From the NCBI GenBank assembly GCA_020725805.1, contig DYEF01000046.1:1-64000 (forward strand): a DNA stretch of 64,000 nucleotides. Direction: 5' to 3'. The translations under genes were made by a program, and so were the position numbers. The notes beneath the pieces were generated by a model, which made no database searches, had not been told where the DNA came from, and saw only the letters and a list, made by a program, of their open reading frames with translations. Position 1 is the stretch's first letter, and each line of letters starts with the position of its first letter. Positions 6,500 through 15,585 of this stretch are shown here, one piece after another. The DNA is from Bdellovibrio sp. (GTDB lineage: Bacteria; Myxococcota; SpSt-1050).

Positions 6500-9187
6500 G
6501 TGAGAAGATTTCTGATTTCCTGTTTGTGTGTGTTTCCGTTGTTTCTTTTTGTCTTTTCTGTAAGGACGGATTACGAAAGACCGCAGGTCTTAGGCAGTGG
6601 CCTGAAACCGGGTTGGTATCTCAATCTGCCGCTGTATTTCATAAAGAATGACGGACAGACAGATGAGAGGGTTAGATATTACGAGAACGGATTCGGGAAG
6701 GGTATATTTTTTACCGATGACGGGATATATATAAGTATGTCCGGCATTGATACGGGAGACGGCAAGAGAACCGAAGAGTATGTAAAGATTACTCCTCTTG
6801 ATACAAGCAAAGAGAGCAGGATAGAGGCCGAGGAAATTCTTGAGGGCAGGGTGAATTACTTTACCGGAAATGATCCGTCGGGGTGGCACAGGGACATACC
6901 CGTATATGCAAAACTCAGGTATAAAGAGATTTACGAAAAGACGGATCTGGTTTTTTACGGCAATCAGGGTCAGCTGGAATACGACATCGTTGTAAATCCG
7001 GGAGCGGATCCGGGGAAAGTCGCTTTCAGGTACGACGGGATAAATGATTTGCGGGTAAACAGCCGGGGAGAACTTGTTGCGGTTCTTCCCTCAGGAAGGG
7101 AGATTATTCAGAGGAGACCTCACATATATCAGGTAAAAGATGGCAAAAAGGTCGAGCTTTCGGGTGAGTATTCGTTCAGAAAGGATGGTAATTCGTTCGT
7201 ATATGGTTTTGCTGTGCCGGAATATGACAGAGGTTATGCCCTTGTGGTTGATCCGGTAATGCTGATTGCATCGACTTATCTGGGAGGAACCGGTGAGGAT
7301 TTCGGGTCCGGAATAGCCCTTGATTCGGAAGGTAATGTATATCTGACCGGGAATACAAGCTCTGTTGACTTTCCTTTGCAGAATCCTCTTCAGTCCGAGC
7401 GATACTCGGTTGATGTATTTGTGACAAAAATGAACCCGTCGCTCAGTTCTCTCATTTATTCGACATATATCGGAGGTAGCAATCCTGATGTTGGAGCGAA
7501 AGTCGTTGTTGATAACCTCGGCAATGCGTATGTTACAGGCTATACAGATTCGTCAGACTTTCCTCTGAAGGATGCGGGACAGAACGCCTTTGGGGGCAGC
7601 AGAGATGCTTTCATGCTTAAACTGGGCCCTCTGGGAAATGAGCTGTTGTATTCGACATATATAGGTGGCTTGGGTTATGATCAGGGTTATGGAATTGCGG
7701 TTGACTCACTGGGCAATACCTATGTCTGCGGTTTTACAATGTCAGATACATTGCCGGGACAGTTGGATATCTTTAAGGGGGGAACGTCCGATGCCTTTGT
7801 TGCAAAGGTGAATAAGGAGGGTATTGTAACGTCGGGTTTTATAGGAGGGTCGGCGTCCGAATCTGCCGAGGCAATTGCGTTTGGCAAAGATGGGTATTTA
7901 TATATTGCGGGTTCAACAAATTCGGGAGATTTTCAGGTCAGTTCTGATGCCCTTCTGAAAAGTGCAAAGGGGATTGAAAACGGTTTTCTGATGAAGATCA
8001 ATCCGTCGGTACTTTCAATGGTGTATTCAACCTATATCAGCGGTAGTGACTGCGGGGCTGTCGAACAGGAGTTCGTTAGCGGTGTGGCCGTGGACTCATC
8101 GGGCCTCGTTTATCTAACCGGTCACTCGAGTTGTAACGATTTGCCCCTGAAGAACGCATATCAGGCTGCTGTTTCAGGGAGCGATGATATTTATATTATC
8201 AAGCTCGACCTGTCGAAGAGCGGAGAGGATGCAGTTCTTTATGCCTCCTTCATCGGGGGAAGCGGTATAGAAAGAGGGCGTGCTATTGCTGTCGATGATT
8301 TGGGGAATGCCTTTATTGCCGGTTATGCTGATTCAATGGATTTTCCGGTGAAGAATGCCTTTCAGACGAAGAAGAAAGGCTTTGATGAGGTTGTGGTTGT
8401 AAAGATGGATACGACAAAGAGCGGTGAAGAGAGCCTTGTATATTCCACATATCTCGGAGGGGAAGCCAGCGAAAGAGGGCACGGAATAGCGATAGATTCG
8501 GCGGGGAATGCCTATCTGACCGGACACACAGGTTCTCCGAATTTTCCCACAACCAGCGATACTTTTATGCCGAAATATAAGGGTTCGTATAAGGTTTTTA
8601 TTTCGAAACTCGGGGTTTCATATACTCTGAAAGTCTCGCTCCCGGGCACAGGGAAGGGCTCTGTTCGCAGCAGTCCGGCCGGAATAGATTGCGGAAGTGA
8701 CTGCGAAGAGATATATGCATCAGGTACAAAAGTAGAAATGACCGCGACCCCTGATGGTGATTCGGTTTTTATGGGCTGGGGAGACGACTGTCTATCCTGT
8801 GCCGGCAATGCGGTTTGCTCAATCTCTGTAACTTCTGACAGGAACTGCTCTGCAAAATTTGATATCAAGCAGGTAGAAGCAGACGCAGGAGAGGATATAA
8901 TCGATATTCCTGATGTCTCACAGGATACCGGCACAGAAGATATAACTGACGTGACTGAATCGACCGATATATCAGATACAGCAGAGGTATCCGATATTAC
9001 TGACCTGTCGGAACCGCAGGATATAAAGGATATTATTCAGACCGAGGACATAACGGATATTTCTGCGGATGTGTCAGTTACGGATGCCGGACAGGATACG
9101 GCTCAGAAGAATGACGGTTCTACAAATGTAACAGAAGATAAGAGCAAGGGAGATGAGAGCGGCTGCTCCTGCAGTCTGATTGAATGA
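6500..9187 (+). CDS. Secreted SBBP-repeat beta-propeller protein
   Basis: The 895-residue protein starts at a GTG preceded by AAGGAGG. Order of parts: a signal peptide; an N-terminal domain of the kind that precedes SBBP repeats (PLYFIKNDGQTDERVRYY; DUF7948-like) to about residue 250; then at least seven SBBP repeats with the recurring pattern YSTYIGG...D.A..IAVDS.GN.YVTG.T.S.DFP, predicted to fold as beta-propellers. A bacterial-repeat domain with paired cysteines (about 710-790; SPAGIDCGSDC, FMGWGDDC) follows. Last is an Asp/Thr/Ile-rich low-complexity linker and a short CSCSLIE end. It should be an exported surface or matrix protein; the ligand is unknown. It is transcribed alone, divergently from marR. 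Confidence 0.85.
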   Translation: MRRFLISCLCVFPLFLFVFSVRTDYERPQVLGSGLKPGWYLNLPLYFIKNDGQTDERVRYYENGFGKGIFFTDDGIYISMSGIDTGDGKRTEEYVKITPLDTSKESRIEAEEILEGRVNYFTGNDPSGWHRDIPVYAKLRYKEIYEKTDLVFYGNQGQLEYDIVVNPGADPGKVAFRYDGINDLRVNSRGELVAVLPSGREIIQRRPHIYQVKDGKKVELSGEYSFRKDGNSFVYGFAVPEYDRGYALVVDPVMLIASTYLGGTGEDFGSGIALDSEGNVYLTGNTSSVDFPLQNPLQSERYSVDVFVTKMNPSLSSLIYSTYIGGSNPDVGAKVVVDNLGNAYVTGYTDSSDFPLKDAGQNAFGGSRDAFMLKLGPLGNELLYSTYIGGLGYDQGYGIAVDSLGNTYVCGFTMSDTLPGQLDIFKGGTSDAFVAKVNKEGIVTSGFIGGSASESAEAIAFGKDGYLYIAGSTNSGDFQVSSDALLKSAKGIENGFLMKINPSVLSMVYSTYISGSDCGAVEQEFVSGVAVDSSGLVYLTGHSSCNDLPLKNAYQAAVSGSDDIYIIKLDLSKSGEDAVLYASFIGGSGIERGRAIAVDDLGNAFIAGYADSMDFPVKNAFQTKKKGFDEVVVVKMDTTKSGEESLVYSTYLGGEASERGHGIAIDSAGNAYLTGHTGSPNFPTTSDTFMPKYKGSYKVFISKLGVSYTLKVSLPGTGKGSVRSSPAGIDCGSDCEEIYASGTKVEMTATPDGDSVFMGWGDDCLSCAGNAVCSISVTSDRNCSAKFDIKQVEADAGEDIIDIPDVSQDTGTEDITDVTESTDISDTAEVSDITDLSEPQDIKDIIQTEDITDISADVSVTDAGQDTAQKNDGSTNVTEDKSKGDESGCSCSLIE

Positions 9188-9403
9188 CGTGATTGCCGAT
9201 AAAATACTGATTATCTGATTTACCTGTTTGCTCGCGGAAAAACCTTTATTTTAGAATGTAATCTGGCCGTTGTTCTGTATTAGACACCTGTTTACAATAT
9301 AATCCGATATGCTTATGTTCGTACACGGTTATTCCTTAAACACTTATTTTGCAGATGTCTTTTGGGTGTTAGGGATAAACAACTATATTCCGCTATGATA
9401 AAT

Positions 9404-9781
9404 CTATAATTCTTCCACTTCCCATTTTTCGTTTATATAGATTCCGAAAACGTCGATATCCTTGAGATGACTTTTTGCGACCTCTGTACTCTTCTTTACC
9501 AGTTCAATGTGTCTTTCCTTGCTGACCGGATTGCCTGCACAGTCGTGATGACCCACAATTATCAGCTTCTTTGAGCCGTGTTTTTCGGTCGAGATTCTAA
9601 TCTTTTTAAGTGTGTATTCGAGGAATTTCTGGTCCTCTGTCAGCAACACAAGGTCGGGACCCGGTTCATTGATCATATCGACATAATCTGCCCCGAACTT
9701 CTTCTTTGCCCAGTTTATAACAGGCTCCTGTGTCCTTCCGTCCATACAGTTGATAGATGTAACAAACTTTCCGTGACTCAT
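9404..9781 (-). CDS. Beta-carbonic-anhydrase-like protein
   Basis: The 125-residue protein shows the two zinc-site blocks of the beta-carbonic anhydrase superfamily: C12-M-D14-G-R16 near the N-terminus and GHHDCAGNP with His78 and Cys81. At about 125 residues it is shorter than classical beta enzymes (about 200) and belongs to the small clade with the GHHDCAGNP block, whose hydratase activity is not generally proven. Its start overlaps the S26 peptidase stop by 4 bases, so it ends the recA operon of this window. Zinc binding is well supported; the reaction is inferred. Confidence 0.75.
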   Translation of the reverse strand: MSHGKFVTSINCMDGRTQEPVINWAKKKFGADYVDMINEPGPDLVLLTEDQKFLEYTLKKIRISTEKHGSKKLIIVGHHDCAGNPVSKERHIELVKKSTEVAKSHLKDIDVFGIYINEKWEVEEL

Positions 9782-10266
9782 TTATTCCTCCTTAGTGACT
9801 CTGTTATATCTTTATGTGAGATTCTGAGTCCGAGCAGGGATTTGACCTGTCTTGCCCTGTTCAGAATAAATCTTGCAGCCGATATTACGATCGGATGAAA
9901 TGATGGTGGTGTGAATTCCCTGCTGCCCCTTATTACCTTAGTAGCCTTCCCTCCTATATCCTCCTCCCATACCGGCTGGTCTTCGTAAGAGAGGTTGTCG
10001 CCCCTGATGATAAAGAGCCTTCTTCCTTTTGCGGTTGTGTGGATTCTGATAATTCTGTGAACAATCATAACATTTTTTCTGACATACATTACAATATCAC
10101 CGGTTCTCAGGTCTTCCGGCAGTACTCTTTCTATAATCACCTCATCGCCGTCAATAAGAAAGGGGAACATAGAGACACCTTTTACCCTGAACCTGAATCT
10201 TCCGTGTTTTTCAATCGCATCTCTGATTGTTCTGACAGATATCTCTTCCCTCTTCCTTTTATTCAT
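9778..10266 (-). CDS. S26 (signal peptidase I-like) peptidase
   Basis: The protein has 162 residues. The catalytic serine lies in VKGVSMFPFL (Ser32). In place of the bacterial general-base lysine there is IVHR (His70), the SipW/ER-type arrangement, and the C-terminal block reads FIIRGDN. There is no clear N-terminal membrane anchor; a mildly hydrophobic stretch occurs near 135-150. Such soluble or poorly anchored S26 proteins recur beside radical SAM/SPASM and HprK-like genes in peptide-maturation clusters, where they may remove a leader. It overlaps the radical SAM stop by 8 bases and the next gene by 4 bases. Confidence 0.8.
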   Translation of the reverse strand: MNKRKREEISVRTIRDAIEKHGRFRFRVKGVSMFPFLIDGDEVIIERVLPEDLRTGDIVMYVRKNVMIVHRIIRIHTTAKGRRLFIIRGDNLSYEDQPVWEEDIGGKATKVIRGSREFTPPSFHPIVISAARFILNRARQVKSLLGLRISHKDITESLRRNK

Positions 10267-11305
10267 AGTACATCCTTGCTCTCTGGCAGGCGAGCTCCGA
10301 TGGTTTGTATATATCGTTATTATCTCTGAGATTCAGTCCCGGGCAGATAGAGCAGATACCCAGATATCTGCAAGACAGGCATTTTTTGTAGTCCTTTATT
10401 CTGAGGCCCTGAATCTCTTTGAGTCTTGATGAGTTCTTCCAGATGTCGGTAAGACTCTCTTTTCTGATGTCACCGAGCAGTTCGTTCCATTCCACGCAGG
10501 GGAAGACCTTCCCGTCCGGTGAAATATAAAGACCGGTAATTCCGGCGTAGCAGGTAACGGCCTCTTTTCCGACCTTCTTCAGTTCGGAATCTTCCATCTC
10601 TTCGACCTTTACCTCTTTCTTCTTTTCTATCTTCTTTATCTCTTTATACAGTCTCTTCTTCTCCTCAAAGGGTATGTTCAGCTCTTTTACACCCGGCCGC
10701 GATTTCATCGTGGGAGAGATGACCATATCGTATTGGGCGAGAATGTTCTCTCCCTGTGATTTGACCCATTTAAGCAGTTCCGGATACACTTTGTAGTTTT
10801 CTTTCATTACCGAGGTTTTGATTACGACGTTTATGCCTTTTTTGTGCAGAATTTCTATTGCCCTCATTGTCCTGTAAAAGGAACCTTTTACCCCTGTGAT
10901 ACTGTCGTGAATATCGGGTTGCAGGGCGTATAGGGAGACTCCCGCACTTACTGTGTTGTACTTTTTTAGAATCTCTGCCTCTCTCTCTCCGAGCAGATAT
11001 CCTGACGTGATAATCTTAATTGAAAAATTGAGTTTTCTTGTAATTTTGAGTATTTCCCCGAAGTCTTTTCTGGCAAAGACCTCTCCGCCGGAATATGTGA
11101 CGAACATAGCATTTAGTCTCAGAGCATCCCTTAAAACCTTTTCAATCTCCTTTGGTGTAAGCTCTCTGGTTCTTCTGTGGTCAATGTAGCAATGAATGCA
11201 TCTGAGAGGACATCTGTATGTAATATCGATGTGAAGTGAGAGGAGAGAACCACTCTTTCTCGCCTTCTTCCGCAGATATTCAAAGGCCGAAATCTTTTCT
11301 GCCAA
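10259..11305 (-). CDS. Radical SAM/SPASM protein (peptide-modifying type)
   Basis: The 348-residue protein starts at a TTG just after the upstream stop, with a near-perfect Shine-Dalgarno GGAGGTGATC. The radical SAM cluster is C32-PLR-C36-IH-C39. A C-terminal SPASM domain has Cys in VTCYAG, FPCVEW and the run CLSCRYLGICSICPG, giving auxiliary Fe-S clusters. This architecture is typical of enzymes that modify ribosomally made peptides or act as sulfatase maturases. A Lys/Glu-rich linker (about 205-245) separates the two parts. Its neighbours (HprK-like protein, S26 peptidase) support a maturation role, but no precursor peptide and no PqqD-like protein is visible. Confidence 0.88.
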   Translation of the reverse strand: MAEKISAFEYLRKKARKSGSLLSLHIDITYRCPLRCIHCYIDHRRTRELTPKEIEKVLRDALRLNAMFVTYSGGEVFARKDFGEILKITRKLNFSIKIITSGYLLGEREAEILKKYNTVSAGVSLYALQPDIHDSITGVKGSFYRTMRAIEILHKKGINVVIKTSVMKENYKVYPELLKWVKSQGENILAQYDMVISPTMKSRPGVKELNIPFEEKKRLYKEIKKIEKKKEVKVEEMEDSELKKVGKEAVTCYAGITGLYISPDGKVFPCVEWNELLGDIRKESLTDIWKNSSRLKEIQGLRIKDYKKCLSCRYLGICSICPGLNLRDNNDIYKPSELACQRARMYYE

Positions 11306-12097
11306 TCAGATCACCTCCAGAAATTTGGAGTCTTTCGTAAAGTAGAGGAAGGCATTTTCGGTCTTCCCGATAATCTTCTTCATACTGTCAAAGGCTTTGC
11401 CGAAACTATCATTATCAACAGATGCATAGAGCATATTCTCAAGCATGTTTTGTATTGCCTCGTCTCTTGTTGTACTCTTTTTGTAATTCTTTTTTGCCTG
11501 TCTTATGAAATAGATATTTGAAAGAGGGGCCTTTTTGTATTCTCCCCTGATTTTTGTATTCCCCCAGAAGGGAGTGGAGTACGCAAATACCTTTCCCCTT
11601 TCGATGGAGATATAGGAAATCTCGTCGGAGAGAACCGATATCTTAGGGTCGGCCGAGGCGGCAATTCTTGAAAGCGTGCTCTTGCCGGCACCTGATTTTC
11701 CGGGGAAGAGATACGCCCTGTCGTCTCTCACAAAGGATGCGGCGTGGACAAATAATCCTCCAGAATTGATGATTTTGATGGCATATATCATTCTGAGAAA
11801 AGACGTGAGTACATACGGCCTGCTGTTGATTTTAGCTGATGCAGAACCACTTGAGAGGTCGAATGTCCCTGAGAAGTAATACCATTTTATTTCGTACGTG
11901 TGCAAACCGGTCCTGACGGCGGGGGCCGGACCTTTATAGTCATCGTATCTGAGTCCGTCCGTGAGGTTTGCCCTGAGAACGATATCCGGCTTTTTGGTGG
12001 TCAGAAAACCCCTCAGGATATCCTTTATAAAATCTTCGTGGGCTGATGGTCTGATTATGATTTCGGTTGTAAACTTTCCTATTTTAATCCTGAACAT
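11306..12097 (-). CDS. HPr-kinase-like P-loop protein
   Basis: The 263-residue protein has the HprK-type Walker A FPGKSGAGKST (131-141) and a following LSDEISYI block, but it lacks the N-terminal HprK domain and has a different N-terminal half rich in beta strands. Proteins of this type, for example ScmC of SynChlorMet cassettes, accompany radical SAM/SPASM enzymes and PqqD in RiPP-like clusters. A role as an ATP-dependent partner in peptide maturation is inferred rather than shown. The stop TGA is directly followed by the TTG start of the radical SAM gene, and the start lies two bases after the polyprenyl synthase gene. Confidence 0.75.
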   Translation of the reverse strand: MFRIKIGKFTTEIIIRPSAHEDFIKDILRGFLTTKKPDIVLRANLTDGLRYDDYKGPAPAVRTGLHTYEIKWYYFSGTFDLSSGSASAKINSRPYVLTSFLRMIYAIKIINSGGLFVHAASFVRDDRAYLFPGKSGAGKSTLSRIAASADPKISVLSDEISYISIERGKVFAYSTPFWGNTKIRGEYKKAPLSNIYFIRQAKKNYKKSTTRDEAIQNMLENMLYASVDNDSFGKAFDSMKKIIGKTENAFLYFTKDSKFLEVI

Positions 12098-12099
12098 GG

Positions 12100-13035
12100 C
12101 TATTTTTTCCGTGCAGAGACCGATTCGAGAAGAGGGGCAAAGATATCTTCTGAAAAGCTGCTTACCAGTCTGAGATGCGCTCCGATCTCTTTTCTGTTTT
12201 TTTCGATAATTTCGTTTACTTCCTTTGTGAGAGATTCATCGCATATGGTCTTTTCTATCTCATTGATTGCTGTGTGGTTTTCACCCCTTGAGGCAAAGTA
12301 TTCCGAAACAAGCTCTCTGAATCCGGCATTCTTTTTCATAAGGAGAATTGCCGGGAGGGTGATATCACCTTCCGAGAGGTCCTTGAGCCTGCTCTTGCCG
12401 GTCTCCCGTCCTGTAAAGTCGAGAAGGTCGTCGGTGAGCTGGAATATCTCGCCGAAGAGCATTCCCGCCTCTCTGAGATGAAGTCTTTCGGATTCGTTCT
12501 TTCTGAAGATTATGCCGACGGATTCGAAGGCGGCAGAGAAGAGCGCGCCGGTCTTCCCCCTTATGATTTCGAAGTAGTCACCTTCGCCAAGACCTGTGTT
12601 CCATCTGAAAGATGCCTGTCTGAGTTCCATCAGCGTCATATATGAAACCGCATATGAATATATCTTTGCAACCTCTGAGTCATAGTTTTCAAGAACGAGG
12701 CGCGAGGCGGATGAGTAGAAGTAGTCTCCTGCGAGAATACTTATCAGATTTCCGTGTCTGGCATTGATAGTCGGTCTGTCTCTTCTGATTGTGCCGTTGT
12801 CTATGACGTCGTCGTGAAAGAGACTTGCAATATGTACGAGTTCGGTCGAGGCCGCGAGGGGGATGAGTCTTTCCGTCTCTTCTTCCCTTATGGAAGATGA
12901 CAGGGTATAAATGGTCTTAGGACGAATCATCTTCCCGCCGTTTATCTCATCGATAATATCCTCGAAGACTTCCTTGCTTCTGAGGAGTTTTATTGCTGTC
13001 TCTCTGACCTTATTGAGAAATTCTCTCTCCTGCAT
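12100..13035 (-). CDS. Trans-polyprenyl diphosphate synthase
   Basis: The 311-residue enzyme condenses isopentenyl diphosphate with allylic diphosphates to make a long-chain polyprenyl diphosphate, most likely the quinone side chain. The first Asp-rich motif is FHDDVIDNGTIRRDRP (D75, D76, D79) and the second is LTDDLLDF (near 198). The residue at the fifth position before the first motif is small (Ala70), which favours longer products. It lies six bases after recA and two bases before the HprK-like gene. A second, divergent polyprenyl synthase is encoded at 45390-46445. Confidence 0.9.
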   Translation of the reverse strand: MQEREFLNKVRETAIKLLRSKEVFEDIIDEINGGKMIRPKTIYTLSSSIREEETERLIPLAASTELVHIASLFHDDVIDNGTIRRDRPTINARHGNLISILAGDYFYSSASRLVLENYDSEVAKIYSYAVSYMTLMELRQASFRWNTGLGEGDYFEIIRGKTGALFSAAFESVGIIFRKNESERLHLREAGMLFGEIFQLTDDLLDFTGRETGKSRLKDLSEGDITLPAILLMKKNAGFRELVSEYFASRGENHTAINEIEKTICDESLTKEVNEIIEKNRKEIGAHLRLVSSFSEDIFAPLLESVSARKK

Positions 13036-13041
13036 AAATCC

Positions 13042-14097
13042 CTATTTCTTCTTCTCCTTTTCCTGTTTCTGCTCGGATGGTTTTGTGAGTCCGTATGATT
13101 CCTTTATTTTATTCTCTATCTCAGAGAGGATATCCTTGTGTTCCTTGAGAAGCATCCGGGCATTCTCCCTCCCCTGTCCGAGTCTCTCGCCTTTGTAGGA
13201 GTACCACGTGCCGGTCTTTTCGATTATGCCGAGGTTTGCGGCTGTATCCAGTATATCTCCCTCCCTCGACATACCCTCGTTGAAGAGTATATCGAATTCA
13301 ACCTCCCTGTGCGGCGGGGCGAGTTTGTTCTTTACCACCTTTACCCTCGTCCTTGCCCCTACTATATCCTCGCCGTTCTTGATTGTCCCGACCTTTCTTA
13401 TGTCGAGTCTGACCGATGAGTAGAATTTCAGAGCCTTTCCGCCGGTGGTGGTCTCGGGATTACCGTACATAACACCAAGCTGCATACGGATCTGGTTTAT
13501 AAAGACAACGAGGGTGTTTGAACGTGATATGGCGGCGGTAAGTTTTCTCAAGGCCTGTGACATAAGTCTTGCCTGAAGACCCATATGGGAATCGCCCATT
13601 TCTCCGTCTATCTCTGCCTTTGGTACGAGAGCAGCAACCGAGTCAACCACTATGAGGTCAACGGCACCGGAGCGGACCAGTGTCTCCACTATCTCGAGTG
13701 CCTCCTCCCCGTAATTCGGCTGTGAGAGGAGAAGGTCATCGACCTTTACTCCGAGCTTTGCTGCGTATTTCAGGTCAAGTGCGTGTTCTGCGTCGACGAA
13801 GACGGCTACACCCTGATTTCTCTGGCATTCTGCAATCAGATGAAGGGCAAGGGTTGTCTTTCCGGAAGACTCAGGTCCGTATATCTCCACAATCCTTCCC
13901 CGGGGGAGTCCGCCTGTGCCAAGGGCAATATCGAGAGAGAGAAGCCCTGTTGAAATGACTGGTATGTTCTTGCTGATTGCCTCAGTGTCCCTGAGTCTCA
14001 TTATAGAGCCTTTGCCGAACTGCTTTTCGATGGTGCTTATGGCTACATCGATTACTTTCTCTCTGTCGGCCTTCTTGGTTTTGTCATCCGCTGTCAT
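13042..14097 (-). CDS. recA: Recombinase RecA
   Basis: The 351-residue protein is a full-length RecA, which forms filaments on single-stranded DNA, drives strand exchange and stimulates LexA cleavage. It shows Walker [10 protein letters not shown], the Walker B strand [10 protein letters not shown], loop L1 [19 protein letters not shown] and loop L2 [26 protein letters not shown]. The C-terminus is Lys/Glu-rich. The ATG follows AGGAGGG. The 70 bases upstream hold a perfect 16-base palindrome in a region that resembles a promoter. Downstream genes follow with almost no gap. Confidence 0.98.
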   Translation of the reverse strand: MTADDKTKKADREKVIDVAISTIEKQFGKGSIMRLRDTEAISKNIPVISTGLLSLDIALGTGGLPRGRIVEIYGPESSGKTTLALHLIAECQRNQGVAVFVDAEHALDLKYAAKLGVKVDDLLLSQPNYGEEALEIVETLVRSGAVDLIVVDSVAALVPKAEIDGEMGDSHMGLQARLMSQALRKLTAAISRSNTLVVFINQIRMQLGVMYGNPETTTGGKALKFYSSVRLDIRKVGTIKNGEDIVGARTRVKVVKNKLAPPHREVEFDILFNEGMSREGDILDTAANLGIIEKTGTWYSYKGERLGQGRENARMLLKEHKDILSEIENKIKESYGLTKPSEQKQEKEKKK

Positions 14098-14135
14098 TTT
14101 GCCCTCCTTTTGCCAGGGAATGGTTATTTAATTTT

Positions 14136-14151
14136 ATTATTTGCAAATAAT
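14136..14151. promoter_or_regulatory. Perfect 16-bp palindrome upstream of recA (candidate SOS operator)
   Basis: ATTATTTGCAAATAAT is fully self-complementary and lies about 40 bases before the recA start, within a weak promoter-like context (TTGATT then TTAAAT on the minus strand). It does not match the E. coli or Bacillus LexA boxes, but LexA sites differ between lineages. Confidence 0.4.
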
Positions 14152-14169
14152 CAATATTTTTTTGAGGTT

Positions 14170-15585
14170 TTACTTGTAACATAATCTGAGTATGTCGTCT
14201 GCAAAACTACTGTCCTGCTCGAATCTCTCCTTTTCATTTACACTTCCCCCGCATATGACTCTTCTTACGTATTTGTAATCGGTTCTGAACAGAGCGGTCT
14301 GGTAAAGGGTATCGAAGATATCCATTGTCGAGATTGTCAGATTCGGAAGTCCCGACAGGGATGTCTTTATCAGTGCATGTTTCTTTTCGAGATTTTCAAT
14401 ACTGTCCGGGTTGTGAATAAAGAGAGGGGTAAACGGAGACGGAACAAAATTGTTTATGGTGACTTTCAGTGTCCCGAGTCTCCCCCTGTTTCTCGACGAA
14501 TCTATCAGGACCTCCCGTACCTCCCTGATAAAATCGATCATCGCCCCGATATCCTCCATCGTCTCGGAGGGAAGACCGATCATCATATAGAGTTTTATAT
14601 TCATTACGCCGTTTGCGATGAGTTCTTTCAGCGCATCAAACAGCATGTTTTTATCGTAGAATTTATTTGTTACTCTCATCAGCCTCTCTGTTGCGACCTC
14701 CGGGGCAATGGTAAGCGTCTTTATGTTTGATTTAAGAATGAGGGAGATCTTTTTTGATGTAAGGTCTGCAATCCTTATGGACGCAAAGGCCGGGCGCTTT
14801 TTTCTGTAGATTATGTAATCCACGATGTCTGCAATTCTTGAATGTGAAAGAACTGCATCTCCGATAAGCCCGATAGTCTTTATGTCGGGAGGAGATAAAT
14901 CTATCGCACGTATTATGCTGTCGTATTCGAACTCCCTGTAGATGGCATAAAGATGTTTTGAGAGACAGAAATTGCAGTTCCCTTTACAACCCCTGCTGAT
15001 CTCTATGAGGTGCATATTGGCAAACTCTGCTTCGTCGGAGTAGATTATCGAGCGGGGCGGTTCATATTCCAGCGGCCCCGGGTCTTTGAATACCATATCA
15101 ACCCGGTCAGCCAGCGGTTGTACTGTCTCGATTATTCTCTTTCTTGAATAACCGGCTTTTACCATTTTGAATATCATATTTATGTGTTCGGTGTGAGATT
15201 CGATGGTCCCCGGAAAAACGACTGCATCAGAGAATTTGAACAGACCCGGATTTGCCGCGACAGCCACACCCCCGACACAGACCGCCCTGATTTCGTGATG
15301 TGGCAGGAGACCGTAATGACACAACTTGATTACATCGGGTGCATTAAGTATGAAAGGAGCTGTAATGAATGCAACCTTGATGTCTTTGAATTCCAGATTG
15401 TGTTCGATACTTCTACCGGTCTCTACGATGAATCTGTCACAAAGGACGCCGCTGAGATTGTTAACAAATGAATAGAGACTCTGGTATGCGAGTGAGGACA
15501 TCGCGGCTTCGTACGGTCCGGGGAAGAATAGCCCCGTATGAAGGTGACGGCCGCGCTGTTTGATTATTATACCTTTCTCTATCAT
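14170..15585 (-). CDS. Radical SAM protein of unknown function
   Basis: The protein has 471 residues. The radical SAM motif is C200-KGN-C204-NF-C207 after RG, with about 190 residues before it that resemble the N-terminal part of the TIGR03960-like group (LFFPGPYEAAMSSLAYQSLY) and may be a degenerate cobalamin-type Rossmann domain. The C-terminal part follows the elongator-like barrel (TIAPEVATERLMRVTNK; MMIGLPSE). The substrate is unknown. The start overlaps the DNA polymerase stop by 4 bases, so the two are co-translated; recA follows 72 bases later. Confidence 0.8.
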   Translation of the reverse strand: MIEKGIIIKQRGRHLHTGLFFPGPYEAAMSSLAYQSLYSFVNNLSGVLCDRFIVETGRSIEHNLEFKDIKVAFITAPFILNAPDVIKLCHYGLLPHHEIRAVCVGGVAVAANPGLFKFSDAVVFPGTIESHTEHINMIFKMVKAGYSRKRIIETVQPLADRVDMVFKDPGPLEYEPPRSIIYSDEAEFANMHLIEISRGCKGNCNFCLSKHLYAIYREFEYDSIIRAIDLSPPDIKTIGLIGDAVLSHSRIADIVDYIIYRKKRPAFASIRIADLTSKKISLILKSNIKTLTIAPEVATERLMRVTNKFYDKNMLFDALKELIANGVMNIKLYMMIGLPSETMEDIGAMIDFIREVREVLIDSSRNRGRLGTLKVTINNFVPSPFTPLFIHNPDSIENLEKKHALIKTSLSGLPNLTISTMDIFDTLYQTALFRTDYKYVRRVICGGSVNEKERFEQDSSFADDILRLCYK

